Assembly: GCA_041395245.1 (NCBI GenBank)
Contig: JAWLAY010000008.1
Location: 174,587-238,586, forward strand
Origin: Aquimonas sp041395245
Lineage (GTDB): Bacteria > Pseudomonadota > Gammaproteobacteria > Xanthomonadales > Xanthomonadaceae
Direction of reading: 5' to 3'
DNA length: 64,000 nt
Of this stretch, positions 9,188 to 17,849 are shown piece after piece. Numbering within the stretch: the first letter of the stretch is position 1; each line of letters begins with the position of its first letter. Under the pieces are notes generated by a model. The model made no database searches and was not told the DNA's origin. It saw only the letters and a program-made list of their open reading frames with translations. The translations under genes were made by a program, and so were the position numbers.

Positions 9188-9898
9188 ATGATTCAGACAA
9201 CCGAACTGACGCAGCACATCCTTCGGACAGGTTTCGCCTTGGTGCCGGCATCAGAATGCCCGGTGGCGGTGGATGCACAGTCGGCACAATGGGCGACGTT
9301 TGCCGCGACCTGGAATGACTTGGCGACCGATACCTACATGGCGGATCAGGGCCGCTATCGACGGCGCCGACACGCGGTATTCGCACATACCGACGGATTG
9401 CCGCCGCAACGCGAGCCCAACCAGCCGCACTATCAAACCTTGCAGTACAACCGGTTGAATGGCGGCGTTGAACGTTGGTTTGCGCCGGTCACCGAGGCGG
9501 CTGCAACGAGTCCGATCCTGCGTGCGCTGCTGGCCTTTGGAACGGCCATCTTCGACAACGTCACGCAGCGGTCCGTACGCTGGCGCGTCGAAATGCACCA
9601 GTTTCGAATTGAAGCCCTCGACGATGAGCCCGGCCTGCCGACTCCCGAAGGTGTCCACCGTGATGGTGTCGATTTCGTGCTCGTGGTGATGATCCAGCGA
9701 CACAACGTCCGCCAGGGAACGACGCTCATCCATGACCCTGCCGGAAACCGGGTCGGCGAATTTACGTTGAGTACCCCGCTCGATATGGCCTGGGTCGACG
9801 ACCATCGCGTCTGGCACGGCGTGACGCCGGTAGAGCCGGAAGACCCGACACAGGCGGCCTGGCGCGATGTATTGGTGCTGACATGGGTGGCGCAGTAG
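9188..9898 (+). CDS. 2OG-Fe dioxygenase, BsmA / isoleucine-hydroxylase family
   Basis: The 236-residue protein fits the 2OG-Fe_Oxy_2 family, which includes L-isoleucine 4-hydroxylase (IDO) and BsmA. Iron ligands are visible as H157 and D159 in GVHRDG and H210 in HRVWHGVTPV. R226 in AWRDVLVLT is the likely 2-oxoglutarate contact. The neighbouring conserved segments (EMHQFRI, GTTLIHDPAGN) also fit. Known members hydroxylate free aliphatic amino acids or a methionine side chain. The substrate here is unknown. ATG 9188 is preferred over an upstream in-frame start at 9101 because it gives the normal N-terminus. Divergent from the SDR gene, convergent with speE. Confidence 0.85.
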   Translation: MIQTTELTQHILRTGFALVPASECPVAVDAQSAQWATFAATWNDLATDTYMADQGRYRRRRHAVFAHTDGLPPQREPNQPHYQTLQYNRLNGGVERWFAPVTEAAATSPILRALLAFGTAIFDNVTQRSVRWRVEMHQFRIEALDDEPGLPTPEGVHRDGVDFVLVVMIQRHNVRQGTTLIHDPAGNRVGEFTLSTPLDMAWVDDHRVWHGVTPVEPEDPTQAAWRDVLVLTWVAQ

Positions 9899-9924
9899 CC
9901 AACCAGGTCTGGCAAAGCGCGTGC

Positions 9925-10779
9925 TTACTCGCCGAGCGAATCGCGCATGAACTCGGGCATGACCAGCGCCGCGCGATGCACGTCAACGTTGTAGTAGCGG
10001 GTCTTGAACGACTTGCTCTGCGCACCGCGCTCGCGGAATCCGGCGATCTCACCGCCCTTGCGCGCCAGCGTGCAGCTCCACCAGCCGGTGGGATAGCAAG
10101 GCTGCGGGAAAGGTAGCGTCCGTACATCGGCGAAACCCGCTGCCGTCATGTGATGACGCATCGCCTTGATCAGCCCCAGATGAACCAGCGGCGATTCCGA
10201 CTGCTGCACCAGCATGCCGCCGGGGCGCAAGGCCTTGACGCAGGAGTGGTAGAAGGCTTCGTTGAAAAGCCCCTCGGCAGGGCCAACCGGATCGGTGGAA
10301 TCGACGATCACCACATCGATGCTCTCCGGAGCCAGTTCGCGCATGTACTTAACGCCGTCATCGAACATCAGGTGGGCGCGCGGATCGGCATTCGAATCGC
10401 ACAGCTCGGGGAAATACTTTTCCGCCATGCGGGTGACCTGCTCGTCGATATCGCACTGCACGGCCGATTCGACTTCCTTGTGTTTGAGCACTTCGCGCAA
10501 GGTGCCACAATCACCGCCACCGATGATCACCACGCGCTTGGGATTGCTGTGTGTGAACAGCACCGGGTGCGACATCATCTCGTGATAGAGAAAGTTGTCG
10601 CGCGTGGTGAGCATGATGGCGCCATCGATCACCATCAGATTGCCCCAGTCAGTCGTCTCCCAGATCTCGATCTTCTGGAACGGGGACTGCACCTCGTCGA
10701 GCTTCTTCGTCACCCGGAATCCGATCGAGGAGCCAGAGAGTTCGAAGTGTTCGGTATACCAATCGGCGGGTGCGCTCAT
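9925..10779 (-). CDS. speE: Spermidine synthase (polyamine aminopropyltransferase)
   Basis: SpeE transfers an aminopropyl group from decarboxylated S-adenosylmethionine to putrescine. The 284-residue protein has the whole family pattern: WYTEHFELSGSSIGF at the N-terminus, HPVLFTHSNPKRVVIIGGGDCG for the nucleotide site, the catalytic VDSTDPVGPAEGLF, and the C-terminal TGWWSCTLARKG. Start ATG 10779 gives the normal N-terminus MSAPADW; no strong ribosome binding site is seen. The cognate arginine decarboxylase gene speA lies 15 kb away at 25827-27704, with accessory genes in between. Confidence 0.96.
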   Translation of the reverse strand: MSAPADWYTEHFELSGSSIGFRVTKKLDEVQSPFQKIEIWETTDWGNLMVIDGAIMLTTRDNFLYHEMMSHPVLFTHSNPKRVVIIGGGDCGTLREVLKHKEVESAVQCDIDEQVTRMAEKYFPELCDSNADPRAHLMFDDGVKYMRELAPESIDVVIVDSTDPVGPAEGLFNEAFYHSCVKALRPGGMLVQQSESPLVHLGLIKAMRHHMTAAGFADVRTLPFPQPCYPTGWWSCTLARKGGEIAGFRERGAQSKSFKTRYYNVDVHRAALVMPEFMRDSLGE

Positions 10780-10956
10780 GCGGACTTGGACCTTGCGAGG
10801 ACGGCTGGGGGTGGGCGGCGATTGTAGCGGATGCGCTTTGACAACAGGCGCCGCGCGATGAATGGTCAGGCTGGATACGAGGAATGAAGGCAATAAGCGT
10901 CAGCGGGATATCCACGCACAGAACGTTGTCCTGCCCAACGGCAACGCTTCCCGGCG

Positions 10957-13647
10957 TCAGTTCGCCTTGCTCCAAGCCTTGACACGCCGGACGCGCGAGT
11001 GTGTTTCACCCAAGCCGTCAGCCAGGGCGGTGGCGGCGGCATTGAGCTGTTGCAGCGCCGCCTCATGTTGCTTCGGGGCAGGGATTTCGATTGCGCGCCA
11101 ACGGATCTGCACCGCGGCCAGCAAGGCCTGACTCCAGTGCCAGGAAAGCCCCGGCGCAGCGGGCGAATCCTCGATCAACGGGCGCAAGGCCTCCGCCGCC
11201 GCAATGGCGCGATCACGTTGTTCCGCGTCCAGCGCCAGTTCTAATTCGACCTGCAACACACGAGCCTGCATGGCGGAATCAGCAAGGGCACGGTAGTGCT
11301 GCAAGGTGGTTTCGATCCGTCGTTGCGCGTCCATGCTGCGCCCCAGGCCTTGTTCGGCCCGGGCGGCGGTGAAGTTCGGAAACCAGACGTAGGGGTGATC
11401 CGAGCCCAGCGTTTCGCTGAAGGCGTGGCGCGCGGCCTCGGCTTCTTCCAGACCGCGCGCGAACTCGCCCAGCGTCACACTGGCCTTGGCCAGTTCCAGC
11501 AAGGCATGCCCGTCATGGCCGGTATCGACATCGCCCAGTTTGCGCAACATCGCCTGTGCCCGCTCGATGCGTTGTCGCGCCAGCGCGGCCTGCTCCAGCG
11601 TGTTGAGCACGTTGGCGGAGTTCATCAGCTCGGTCGCCAGTTCCACGCTTTCACCCAAGCTGGCTTCCAGCAGTGGCAAGGCCTCGGCATAGGCGTGTGC
11701 GGAGGCTTGCAGTTGCCCGAGGCTGCTCAATGCCCCGGCTTCGCCGAGCAGTGATGAGGCGAGCCCCTGACGATCTTCGCTCGCCCACTGTCGCGTCAGC
11801 ACAATGGCTTCCCGATAGCTCTGCAAGGCGAGATCCATGTCGCCCGCCAGCGAAGCCAGATTGCCGCGTCGATGCAGAAGTTCGGCGCGGCGCTTCTGCA
11901 GCGAGGCGGAGTGCTCGGTGATCGGTAGTCGTTGCAGTGCGAGTTCGAGCACGGCGACGCCTCGGCTCGGATCGTCAGCGCCCAGGTGATCCGCCTCGAC
12001 CAACAGGCAGAACACGGTCTCCTCGGCCTGCGTGCCAGTCAGTTTTTCTGCCAGCGCGCGTCCCTGTTGCAGGTCGGCCTCGGCCTCGGGCTGACGTTCG
12101 GCAGCGCCCAGTTGAAACAGCACCGAAGCGCGCTGACAGTAGGTGCGTGCCTGTGCATCCGGTGGCAACTGGGCGGCGACGCCCAATACGGCATCGAGGG
12201 TTTGCAGTGCATCCTTCGGTCGACTGCGCGAGCTTTGCAGATCGGCGACCGCCAGCAAGAGATCGCGTTGCGCGTCGCCCAACACACCGGAGGCGTTGCG
12301 GACTTCATCCAGCATCTCCTGCACGGCGGCAGCGAGCCACTGATCGGCCGTCAGCGCGCGTGCCTGCGCGCCGCGATCACGGAACAGTCGCACCCACAGG
12401 CTGTTGAGCGCGCTGTACCGCGCGGCGCTGGCCTGCGCCGCATCGCGTTCCGCAAGCGCAATATGGCGTTGCGTGCCAAGCCGCACCGCCTGTATTTGGG
12501 CGCTGACAAGGGCAACCAGCAGGCTGAGCACCGCAAGCGCGGCCAGCGCTGCCGGAAGGCGGTGTCGCCGCCACCAGCGCAGACCCCGATCCCACCATGA
12601 ACTGCGTCGAGCCCGCAGTGGCCGATGCTGCTGCCAGGCGTCCAGGTCATCCAGCATGGCCTGCACGCTGGCGTAGCGATGTGCCGGTTCGCGCTGCAGA
12701 GCGCAGCCCACGATGGCATCCAGATCACCGCGCAACAGGGCGGGGCGAATGCCGCCATCGACGCTACAGCGTGAGAGTGCGGGCGCATCCTGATCACAGA
12801 CTTCCTGCACCACGCTGCGCAGTGATTGGGTCTGGACGTCGATCCGCGGTCGTCCGCTCAACAGGTGGAACAGAATGCCACCCAACGCGTAGACATCGGT
12901 GGCCACGCTCAAGGGCGCGGCCTGGAACTGCTCCGGTGCGGCGTAGGCCGGGGTCAGTGCGTGATCCACGGTATGCAGACTCACGGCACCCTGATCCAGC
13001 AGGCGCGCGATGCCGAAGTCCAGCAACTTCACCTTGCCCGCGGCGTCGACGCGCACATTGGCGGGCTTCAGATCGCGATGCACGATCAGATGCGAGTGCG
13101 CAAAGGCGACCGCCTCGCCGAGTTGTCGGAACACACCGATACGCGTGGCCAGGTCGGGATGCGTCTGCGCACACCATGCGTCAAGCGACAAGCCTTCGGC
13201 CCATTCCATGACCAGCCACGGTTGCCCGTCCGCCGCGACGCCGCCGTCCAGCAAACGCGCGATGTGCGGATGATCGAGGCGTGCCAGCAGTTGCCGTTCG
13301 CGCGACAGGCGTTGCGCTTCGATGGCGATGTCCCGGCGCAGGAACTTGATCGCGACCTGACGCGCGAATGCCCCATCGACGCGTTCACCGCGATGCACGA
13401 CGCCCATGCCGCCGCGACCGACCCGTTCCAGCACACGCCACGGACCAACCTGCGCGGGCACGTCACTCGCGCGTTCCAGCCAGCCTTCCGAGGCATGAAT
13501 CGCTTGCAGGCAGGTGCGCAAGGCCTGCGCCTGCGCCGGATCGGTTTCGTGGATCGCCTTTAGGCGCGCGTCGCGCTCGGCCTCAGCAAGATTCAACAGG
13601 CTGTCCAACAGCACATCCAGCGCCGCCCAGTCAGGTGCTTGGCTCAC
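10957..13647 (-). CDS. Transmembrane Ser/Thr protein kinase with TPR-like C-terminus
   Basis: The 896-residue protein has an N-terminal Hanks-type kinase domain (about 68-340). It shows the glycine loop VGRGGMGVV, ATP lysine K101, catalytic HRDLKPAN with D192, DFG with D210 and an APEQ activation-segment end. A basic stretch and one transmembrane helix follow (about 364-386), then some 500 residues of helical repeats (TPR-like). This layout fits a cytoplasmic kinase with a periplasmic sensor. The GTG start overlaps the TGA of the ECF sigma gene (13644-13647), so the pair is co-translated. Kinases beside this type of sigma factor can activate it by phosphorylation, which is the likely role here. 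Confidence 0.92.
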   Translation of the reverse strand: MSQAPDWAALDVLLDSLLNLAEAERDARLKAIHETDPAQAQALRTCLQAIHASEGWLERASDVPAQVGPWRVLERVGRGGMGVVHRGERVDGAFARQVAIKFLRRDIAIEAQRLSRERQLLARLDHPHIARLLDGGVAADGQPWLVMEWAEGLSLDAWCAQTHPDLATRIGVFRQLGEAVAFAHSHLIVHRDLKPANVRVDAAGKVKLLDFGIARLLDQGAVSLHTVDHALTPAYAAPEQFQAAPLSVATDVYALGGILFHLLSGRPRIDVQTQSLRSVVQEVCDQDAPALSRCSVDGGIRPALLRGDLDAIVGCALQREPAHRYASVQAMLDDLDAWQQHRPLRARRSSWWDRGLRWWRRHRLPAALAALAVLSLLVALVSAQIQAVRLGTQRHIALAERDAAQASAARYSALNSLWVRLFRDRGAQARALTADQWLAAAVQEMLDEVRNASGVLGDAQRDLLLAVADLQSSRSRPKDALQTLDAVLGVAAQLPPDAQARTYCQRASVLFQLGAAERQPEAEADLQQGRALAEKLTGTQAEETVFCLLVEADHLGADDPSRGVAVLELALQRLPITEHSASLQKRRAELLHRRGNLASLAGDMDLALQSYREAIVLTRQWASEDRQGLASSLLGEAGALSSLGQLQASAHAYAEALPLLEASLGESVELATELMNSANVLNTLEQAALARQRIERAQAMLRKLGDVDTGHDGHALLELAKASVTLGEFARGLEEAEAARHAFSETLGSDHPYVWFPNFTAARAEQGLGRSMDAQRRIETTLQHYRALADSAMQARVLQVELELALDAEQRDRAIAAAEALRPLIEDSPAAPGLSWHWSQALLAAVQIRWRAIEIPAPKQHEAALQQLNAAATALADGLGETHSRVRRVKAWSKAN

Positions 13648-14228
13648 GACTCGGGCCCCAGTTGCTGGAACAGGTATCCGCGCGCCTTCTGCCAGTCGCG
13701 TCGAACGGTGATTACGTTGACGTCAAGCAGCTCGGCAATCTCGACGTCGCTCAGTCCGGCGAAATAGCGCAACTGCACCACCTGCGCGGCGCGCGGAAGC
13801 TGTGCCGCCAGGTCTTCGAGGCATCGATCCAGGTGCAACACCTCGTCCATCGCGCGCGCTTCCACCGGTGTTTCCAGGGCGGCATCCAGTGGCAGCGCCG
13901 CTTGTCCCTGCCCGCGCTTGTTCGCCATCCGCGCCCGCGCATGGTCGACCAGAATCTGCCGGATAGCGCGCGCGGCGGTGGCGAAGAAGTGTTTGCGATC
14001 ATTGAACTCCGGCAATGCGCCCTGGCGAAAACGCAGAAAGGCTTCGTTGACCAATACCGTGGTCGACAAGGTGTCGGGTCCGGCATGCGAAGCGCGTTCG
14101 GCATGGGCAATACGTCGCAGATCGTGCTGCAACACCCCCATCAACTGCTGCAGGGCGGCGGGGCGGTCGCGCAGCAGGTCGCCCAGCAGTTGGGTGATTT
14201 CACCGGAGTCGCTCATGGGCGGCCGCAT
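13644..14228 (-). CDS. ECF sigma factor, kinase-associated (ECF43 / TIGR02999-like)
   Basis: The 194-residue protein has sigma-70 region 2 (LVNEAFLRF, KHFFATAARAIRQILVDHAR) and region 4 (LPRAAQVVQLRYFAGLSDVEIAELL, VRRDWQKARGYL). It fits the sigma family usually encoded beside Hanks kinases. In most ECF sigmas the region 2.2 segment before LVxE is acidic (DAED); here it is S55-T56-T57-V58. In the kinase-activated ECF43 group the charge is supplied by threonine phosphorylation, so these residues are candidate sites. The start is ATG 14228 or 14216; neither has a clear ribosome binding site. It is divergent from a secreted beta-helix gene, which may be a target. Confidence 0.88.
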   Translation of the reverse strand: MRPPMSDSGEITQLLGDLLRDRPAALQQLMGVLQHDLRRIAHAERASHAGPDTLSTTVLVNEAFLRFRQGALPEFNDRKHFFATAARAIRQILVDHARARMANKRGQGQAALPLDAALETPVEARAMDEVLHLDRCLEDLAAQLPRAAQVVQLRYFAGLSDVEIAELLDVNVITVRRDWQKARGYLFQQLGPES

Positions 14229-14319
14229 TCACGTGAAAGGCGACTCATGATGCCACCGGATGTTCGCTTTGACCGCGATGTTGCGTGTGTCCTCGCATGA
14301 ATACACAGGAGGTCAACAC

Positions 14320-16410
14320 ATGCGCTGCGGTCGTCCAACCATTTTTCTTCTCATTCTGCTGATCGGTGGGGCCAGCCAAGCTGCCACCCTCAACTGGCCG
14401 GATGTCGGCGGCGGCAGTACGGCCTGCCAGACCACCCTGCAGTCCTGCATCGATCAGGCTGTCGCTGGCGACAGCATTCGCATCATGGGGGATGCCAGTT
14501 ACTGGACCGACGAGCTGACCGAGATCGATGAAGATCTGGTCATCGCCAAGCCGCTCACGCTGTACGCCGATGCGGATGTGACTGCGCTGTTCACTGCGGG
14601 ACGCGACGTGTCGATTTTTACCGCTGGACTGACCAGCGGACAGATCCAGCTCAACGGCCTCGTGTTTGCGTCGGGCGGCGTACGCATTGAGCATGCCGGG
14701 GAAGGACTGCAAGTCGCCCTGTCGCGGCTGAATTTTCGCGATGCCCCCGCCGACACCTGTTACATCCACTTTTACCCGTTTGGCGGTGCTGGCGGCGGTG
14801 TGGTGGACTTCAGCGTCAGCGATTCGATCTTCCAGGCGCGCAGCGCCGGACCACAGCGCGCTGCCATTTGCGCTGCCGCCGTGGACGGTGCCAGTACCCT
14901 CAATGTGCTGCGCAACCGCATCGAGACGGCGCTACCCCGTTTCAGCGCCGGGGTGGTGGTCACCGGCAATGGTTGGCAGGCCGTCAATGTGCTCGGCAAC
15001 GTGCTGCGCGCTCGCGATATCAATACGGGCATTCTGGTGCAGGAGATCGGTGCACGCGGTTCGGCAGCGCAAATCAGCGTTCGCAACAACCTTGTGCGCG
15101 GGCAGCGCGCACCGATCAGCAGCAGCGGCGCGGCCATCTCGATTCAGGGCGAGAACCTCCACGCCAACGTCATTCACAACACGGTGGTCGACAACACGCG
15201 CGGCATCGAAATGTTCGCGCTCAACGCGGGCGTCGTGAGTGGTCGCGTCAGCAACAATCTGGTTGCATTCAGCGAATTCCGTGGCCTCGAATTGCTCTCG
15301 GGTGGCATCAGCAACGACTACAACCTGGTCTATCAAGCGGCCAGTCCGAGCACCGCACTGGGGCCCAACACCGTTCAGGCCGACCCGCTATTGCGTGACC
15401 TGGCGAGCGCGCGCCCGATTGGCGCCGCCTCGCCCGCCGTCAACGCCGGACTGAATGCCGACTTGCCTGCGCTGAGCGGATTTGGTGCCGATGGCGAGGT
15501 CCGCCTGGCGCAATCGACGACCGATATCGGCGCCTTCGAATACACCTTGGATTTGGCCGCCAGTGTGATTGCCGATGCGGGCAACACCGCGTTCAACACC
15601 ACGGACCTGGACAGTCTGACCGGTCTGACGACGCTGGACACCGTGATGGTTTCACCGGTACGTAATGTGTTCGCCAACGAATACGCCGTTCCGCTCGGTG
15701 TTTACCTCGCCAACGCGTCACCGGTGGTCTGGTCCGCTTTCCTGCAGGATTTCACCCGCAGCATCACCCTGGGGCGTCAGTTCAACGTGCTGGCGCCGTT
15801 GTACGGCGCCAATGCCTTTCGCCACGTGGCCGACGCGGCGAGCCTCAGTGGTTCCGCCACGCTGTTGGACCATGCCGCGCTCAACAACCTCAGTTCAGCG
15901 ATCGCGGTGGCGGTCGGACGCTACGAGTCCAGTAGCGGCAGCTACTACCACAACCATCCGATCAGCCTGGCTTACGGCGGCAATCGATGGCGCATCCGCA
16001 ACGAAGACGGTGCCGCGATGGAGGCCGACCACGCCTTCAACGTCGTGGTCGCGCCTTTGTTTTCGCCCAATGCCTTCACCCGCCTGGGCAACCGCCTTGG
16101 GCTAGGTGCCGATGCAACGGAGCTGCGTCTCAACCATCCCCTGCTGGACGACAACCCCTGCGCGGCGCCGCAGATCAGTCGGGTGGACGATCCCTTCGAT
16201 AGTGTCACCACGCTCAACCCGATCCCGTTTGCCCTGCAGTACCGCGAAGGCAGCGCACAGGTACCGGGACACTGGTACGTAATGAGCACCGAGTCCGGTC
16301 AACCGCTGCCCGCTGCAGGTGCCTACAACGTGATCGTCAATGGCGCGCAGGCGCTGGACTGTCAGGCCGGGCAATTCGCGCCATTGCTGTTCGCGGACGG
16401 GTTCGAGTAG
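14320..16410 (+). CDS. Secreted right-handed beta-helix protein with C-terminal FADGFE
   Basis: The 696-residue protein starts at ATG 14320, seven bases after AGGAGG (14307-14312). It has a signal peptide (RPTIFLLILLIGGASQA) with probable cleavage before AATLNW. The body contains many Asn- and Val-rich turns (NVLRNRIETA, NVLGNVLRARD, ISVRNNLVRG, NLVAFSEFRG), typical of a parallel beta-helix as in pectate-lyase-like and choice-of-anchor proteins. The last six residues are FADGFE, shared with the secreted propeller protein at 17850-20489. The function is unknown; binding or cleavage of a polysaccharide is possible for the fold. A convergent gene follows after a hairpin. Confidence 0.8.
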   Translation: MRCGRPTIFLLILLIGGASQAATLNWPDVGGGSTACQTTLQSCIDQAVAGDSIRIMGDASYWTDELTEIDEDLVIAKPLTLYADADVTALFTAGRDVSIFTAGLTSGQIQLNGLVFASGGVRIEHAGEGLQVALSRLNFRDAPADTCYIHFYPFGGAGGGVVDFSVSDSIFQARSAGPQRAAICAAAVDGASTLNVLRNRIETALPRFSAGVVVTGNGWQAVNVLGNVLRARDINTGILVQEIGARGSAAQISVRNNLVRGQRAPISSSGAAISIQGENLHANVIHNTVVDNTRGIEMFALNAGVVSGRVSNNLVAFSEFRGLELLSGGISNDYNLVYQAASPSTALGPNTVQADPLLRDLASARPIGAASPAVNAGLNADLPALSGFGADGEVRLAQSTTDIGAFEYTLDLAASVIADAGNTAFNTTDLDSLTGLTTLDTVMVSPVRNVFANEYAVPLGVYLANASPVVWSAFLQDFTRSITLGRQFNVLAPLYGANAFRHVADAASLSGSATLLDHAALNNLSSAIAVAVGRYESSSGSYYHNHPISLAYGGNRWRIRNEDGAAMEADHAFNVVVAPLFSPNAFTRLGNRLGLGADATELRLNHPLLDDNPCAAPQISRVDDPFDSVTTLNPIPFALQYREGSAQVPGHWYVMSTESGQPLPAAGAYNVIVNGAQALDCQAGQFAPLLFADGFE

Positions 16411-16424
16411 GGCGTTTCGAACAT

Positions 16425-16454
16425 GGCGGGTCGCGTGTATCGACGCGACCCGCC
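16425..16454. terminator. 12-base hairpin between convergent genes
   Basis: GGCGGGTCGCGT (16425-16436) and ACGCGACCCGCC (16443-16454) form a perfect 12-base stem with a 6-base loop between the beta-helix gene (stop 16410) and the convergent IPTL-type gene (stop 16461). No T-run follows. It is a likely bidirectional terminator. Confidence 0.6.
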
Positions 16455-16460
16455 GCACTG

Positions 16461-17609
16461 TCAAAGTTCGCGTCGATGCGCCCACAAGGCGCCCAACAAC
16501 AACAGGCCAAGCAGCCCCAGGCCAAGTTGATCCAGAGTCGGAACGACGTTCGGACCGGTCGCAACCGGCGCAACTTGCAAGGGCAGACTGAAGGTGTCCG
16601 CGTTGTTGTCGCTGTCTGGATCTATCAATCCGGGTGTCGGTGTGGCATCGATGCTGGCGAGCAGTGCCAGCGTCGTGGTGCCGTTCGGCACCGAGTTGTT
16701 CACCTGTACCGCGAACTGGATTTGGCCGGGTTCGTCAAAGTCCAGATCACCCAGCACATTGCGGCAGGTCGATCCCGCATTGGTGTCTGGTGTGCAGGTC
16801 CAGCCCGCGCTGCTGCCTGCACTGCGGAACTGCGTGTTGGCGGGCACGGTGGCATCGATGAAGGCGGTGTCGGCGCAAAAAGACGGAGATCCTTTGCCGT
16901 TGCCCGGCAGCGAGGCGGGTGCCGAATCGCTGCTGCAAACGTAGTCGATGTCGAAGATCAACGGGCTGCCCGTCACCGCATTGCTCGCCGTGCTGCCTAT
17001 CAACAGTTGCAGATCGGCAGTCAGGCCGCCCGTCGACCAGGTGATGTGATCGACCTCGTAGCCGCCCGAGGTGTGGGTGATACGAATCCGCGAGATACCG
17101 CTCGCGTTTTGCGCACCGAAGAAGCGATCTTCGGCGGTACCGCCGCCATTGTTGCCATCGCCCGTGGTGAACGGGCCGTGTGTGCCGAGTGAGGTGCCGG
17201 TCGGACCAAAGGCTTCAAAGGTGACGTCGGTCGGCGTTCCGCCATCGGTCCAGACCATCCCGGCCGAGGTCGGGAACGGCGCGCTGAAACTCACATCGGC
17301 CGAGCCACCGGAAAACGCGCTGCGGCCACCACTGCCCGAGCCATCGATCACGCCGTCGTCGGCATCCACGGAATCGGTCAATCCGCCGGGACCGATCACG
17401 CTGCCATTGATGCTCAACGCAGGATCGACGAGACCGTCTTCAAAATCTTCGACGGCCACGGTGCCGTTGGTGAAACCAGCCGGCCGATCCGCCGTGCTGA
17501 GATAAGGCGTGGGGCCGAAAAAGGTCGTTTGCGCGTGCGCGCTGAAAACGCTGCCGAGCAGGCCTGCGAGCAACAACGGGAAAGATAGACGGGTGAACAG
17601 GCGGGACAT
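16461..17609 (-). CDS. Secreted protein with IPTL-CTERM-like sorting tail
   Basis: The 382-residue protein has a signal peptide (MSRLFTRLSFPLLLAGLLG to AHAQ) and a Gly/Ser/Thr/Asp-rich extracellular body. The body includes a DUF11-like part with disulfide-type cysteines (DYVCSSDSAP, GWTCTPDTNAGSTCRNV). Its C-terminus is VPTLDQLGLGLLGLLLLGAL followed by WAHRREL. This is a variant of the IPTL-CTERM sorting signal (IPTLxxWG, hydrophobic helix, basic end); the usual Trp is Leu. In other genomes such tails are processed by exosortase H, which is not in this window. GGAG lies just upstream of ATG 17609. The upstream 80 bases are nearly identical to those of the next gene. Confidence 0.78.
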   Translation of the reverse strand: MSRLFTRLSFPLLLAGLLGSVFSAHAQTTFFGPTPYLSTADRPAGFTNGTVAVEDFEDGLVDPALSINGSVIGPGGLTDSVDADDGVIDGSGSGGRSAFSGGSADVSFSAPFPTSAGMVWTDGGTPTDVTFEAFGPTGTSLGTHGPFTTGDGNNGGGTAEDRFFGAQNASGISRIRITHTSGGYEVDHITWSTGGLTADLQLLIGSTASNAVTGSPLIFDIDYVCSSDSAPASLPGNGKGSPSFCADTAFIDATVPANTQFRSAGSSAGWTCTPDTNAGSTCRNVLGDLDFDEPGQIQFAVQVNNSVPNGTTTLALLASIDATPTPGLIDPDSDNNADTFSLPLQVAPVATGPNVVPTLDQLGLGLLGLLLLGALWAHRREL

Positions 17610-17692
17610 GTGAGCTCCGGAATGCAGGCGCGGCGAGTTGCCACGGCGTGCTAAACCCGAAACGACCACCTGTCCCGCCAAGCCGAATCAAT
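17591..17692 (-). repeat. Leader repeat copy A (5' region plus signal-peptide start)
   Basis: Bases 17591-17692 match 20471-20572 at a constant offset of 2,880 bases. From 17601 to 17680 only four of 80 bases differ. The repeat covers the first codons of the secreted protein, its ribosome binding site and the untranslated leader, then similarity fades. See copy B. Confidence 0.85.
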
Positions 17693-17849
17693 TTTGCGGT
17701 GGATCGCGATCATCGCCTCGCAGAAGCGGTCGATCCGGGTCTCGGACTCGCTCGGCTCGATCTTCGGCGCGCGGGTGACTGGGACGCTCTGGGTCGGGGA
17801 GTGCACGTCGCAGTCCTGGCAATGTTGTCGACACGGAGGTTGTGGCCGT
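17693..17849. other. Intergenic region, no gene recognised
   Basis: About 157 bases between leader repeat A and the stop of the propeller gene. No protein with a recognisable start, no T-tract terminator and no inverted repeat of note was seen. It may hold the promoter of the IPTL-type gene, but no clear hexamers were found. Confidence 0.4.

Noticed and set aside
9080..9386. N-terminal extension of the SDR gene
   Set aside because: The extra 102 residues are low-complexity and overlap the divergent dioxygenase start; the AAGGAG site supports ATG 9080.
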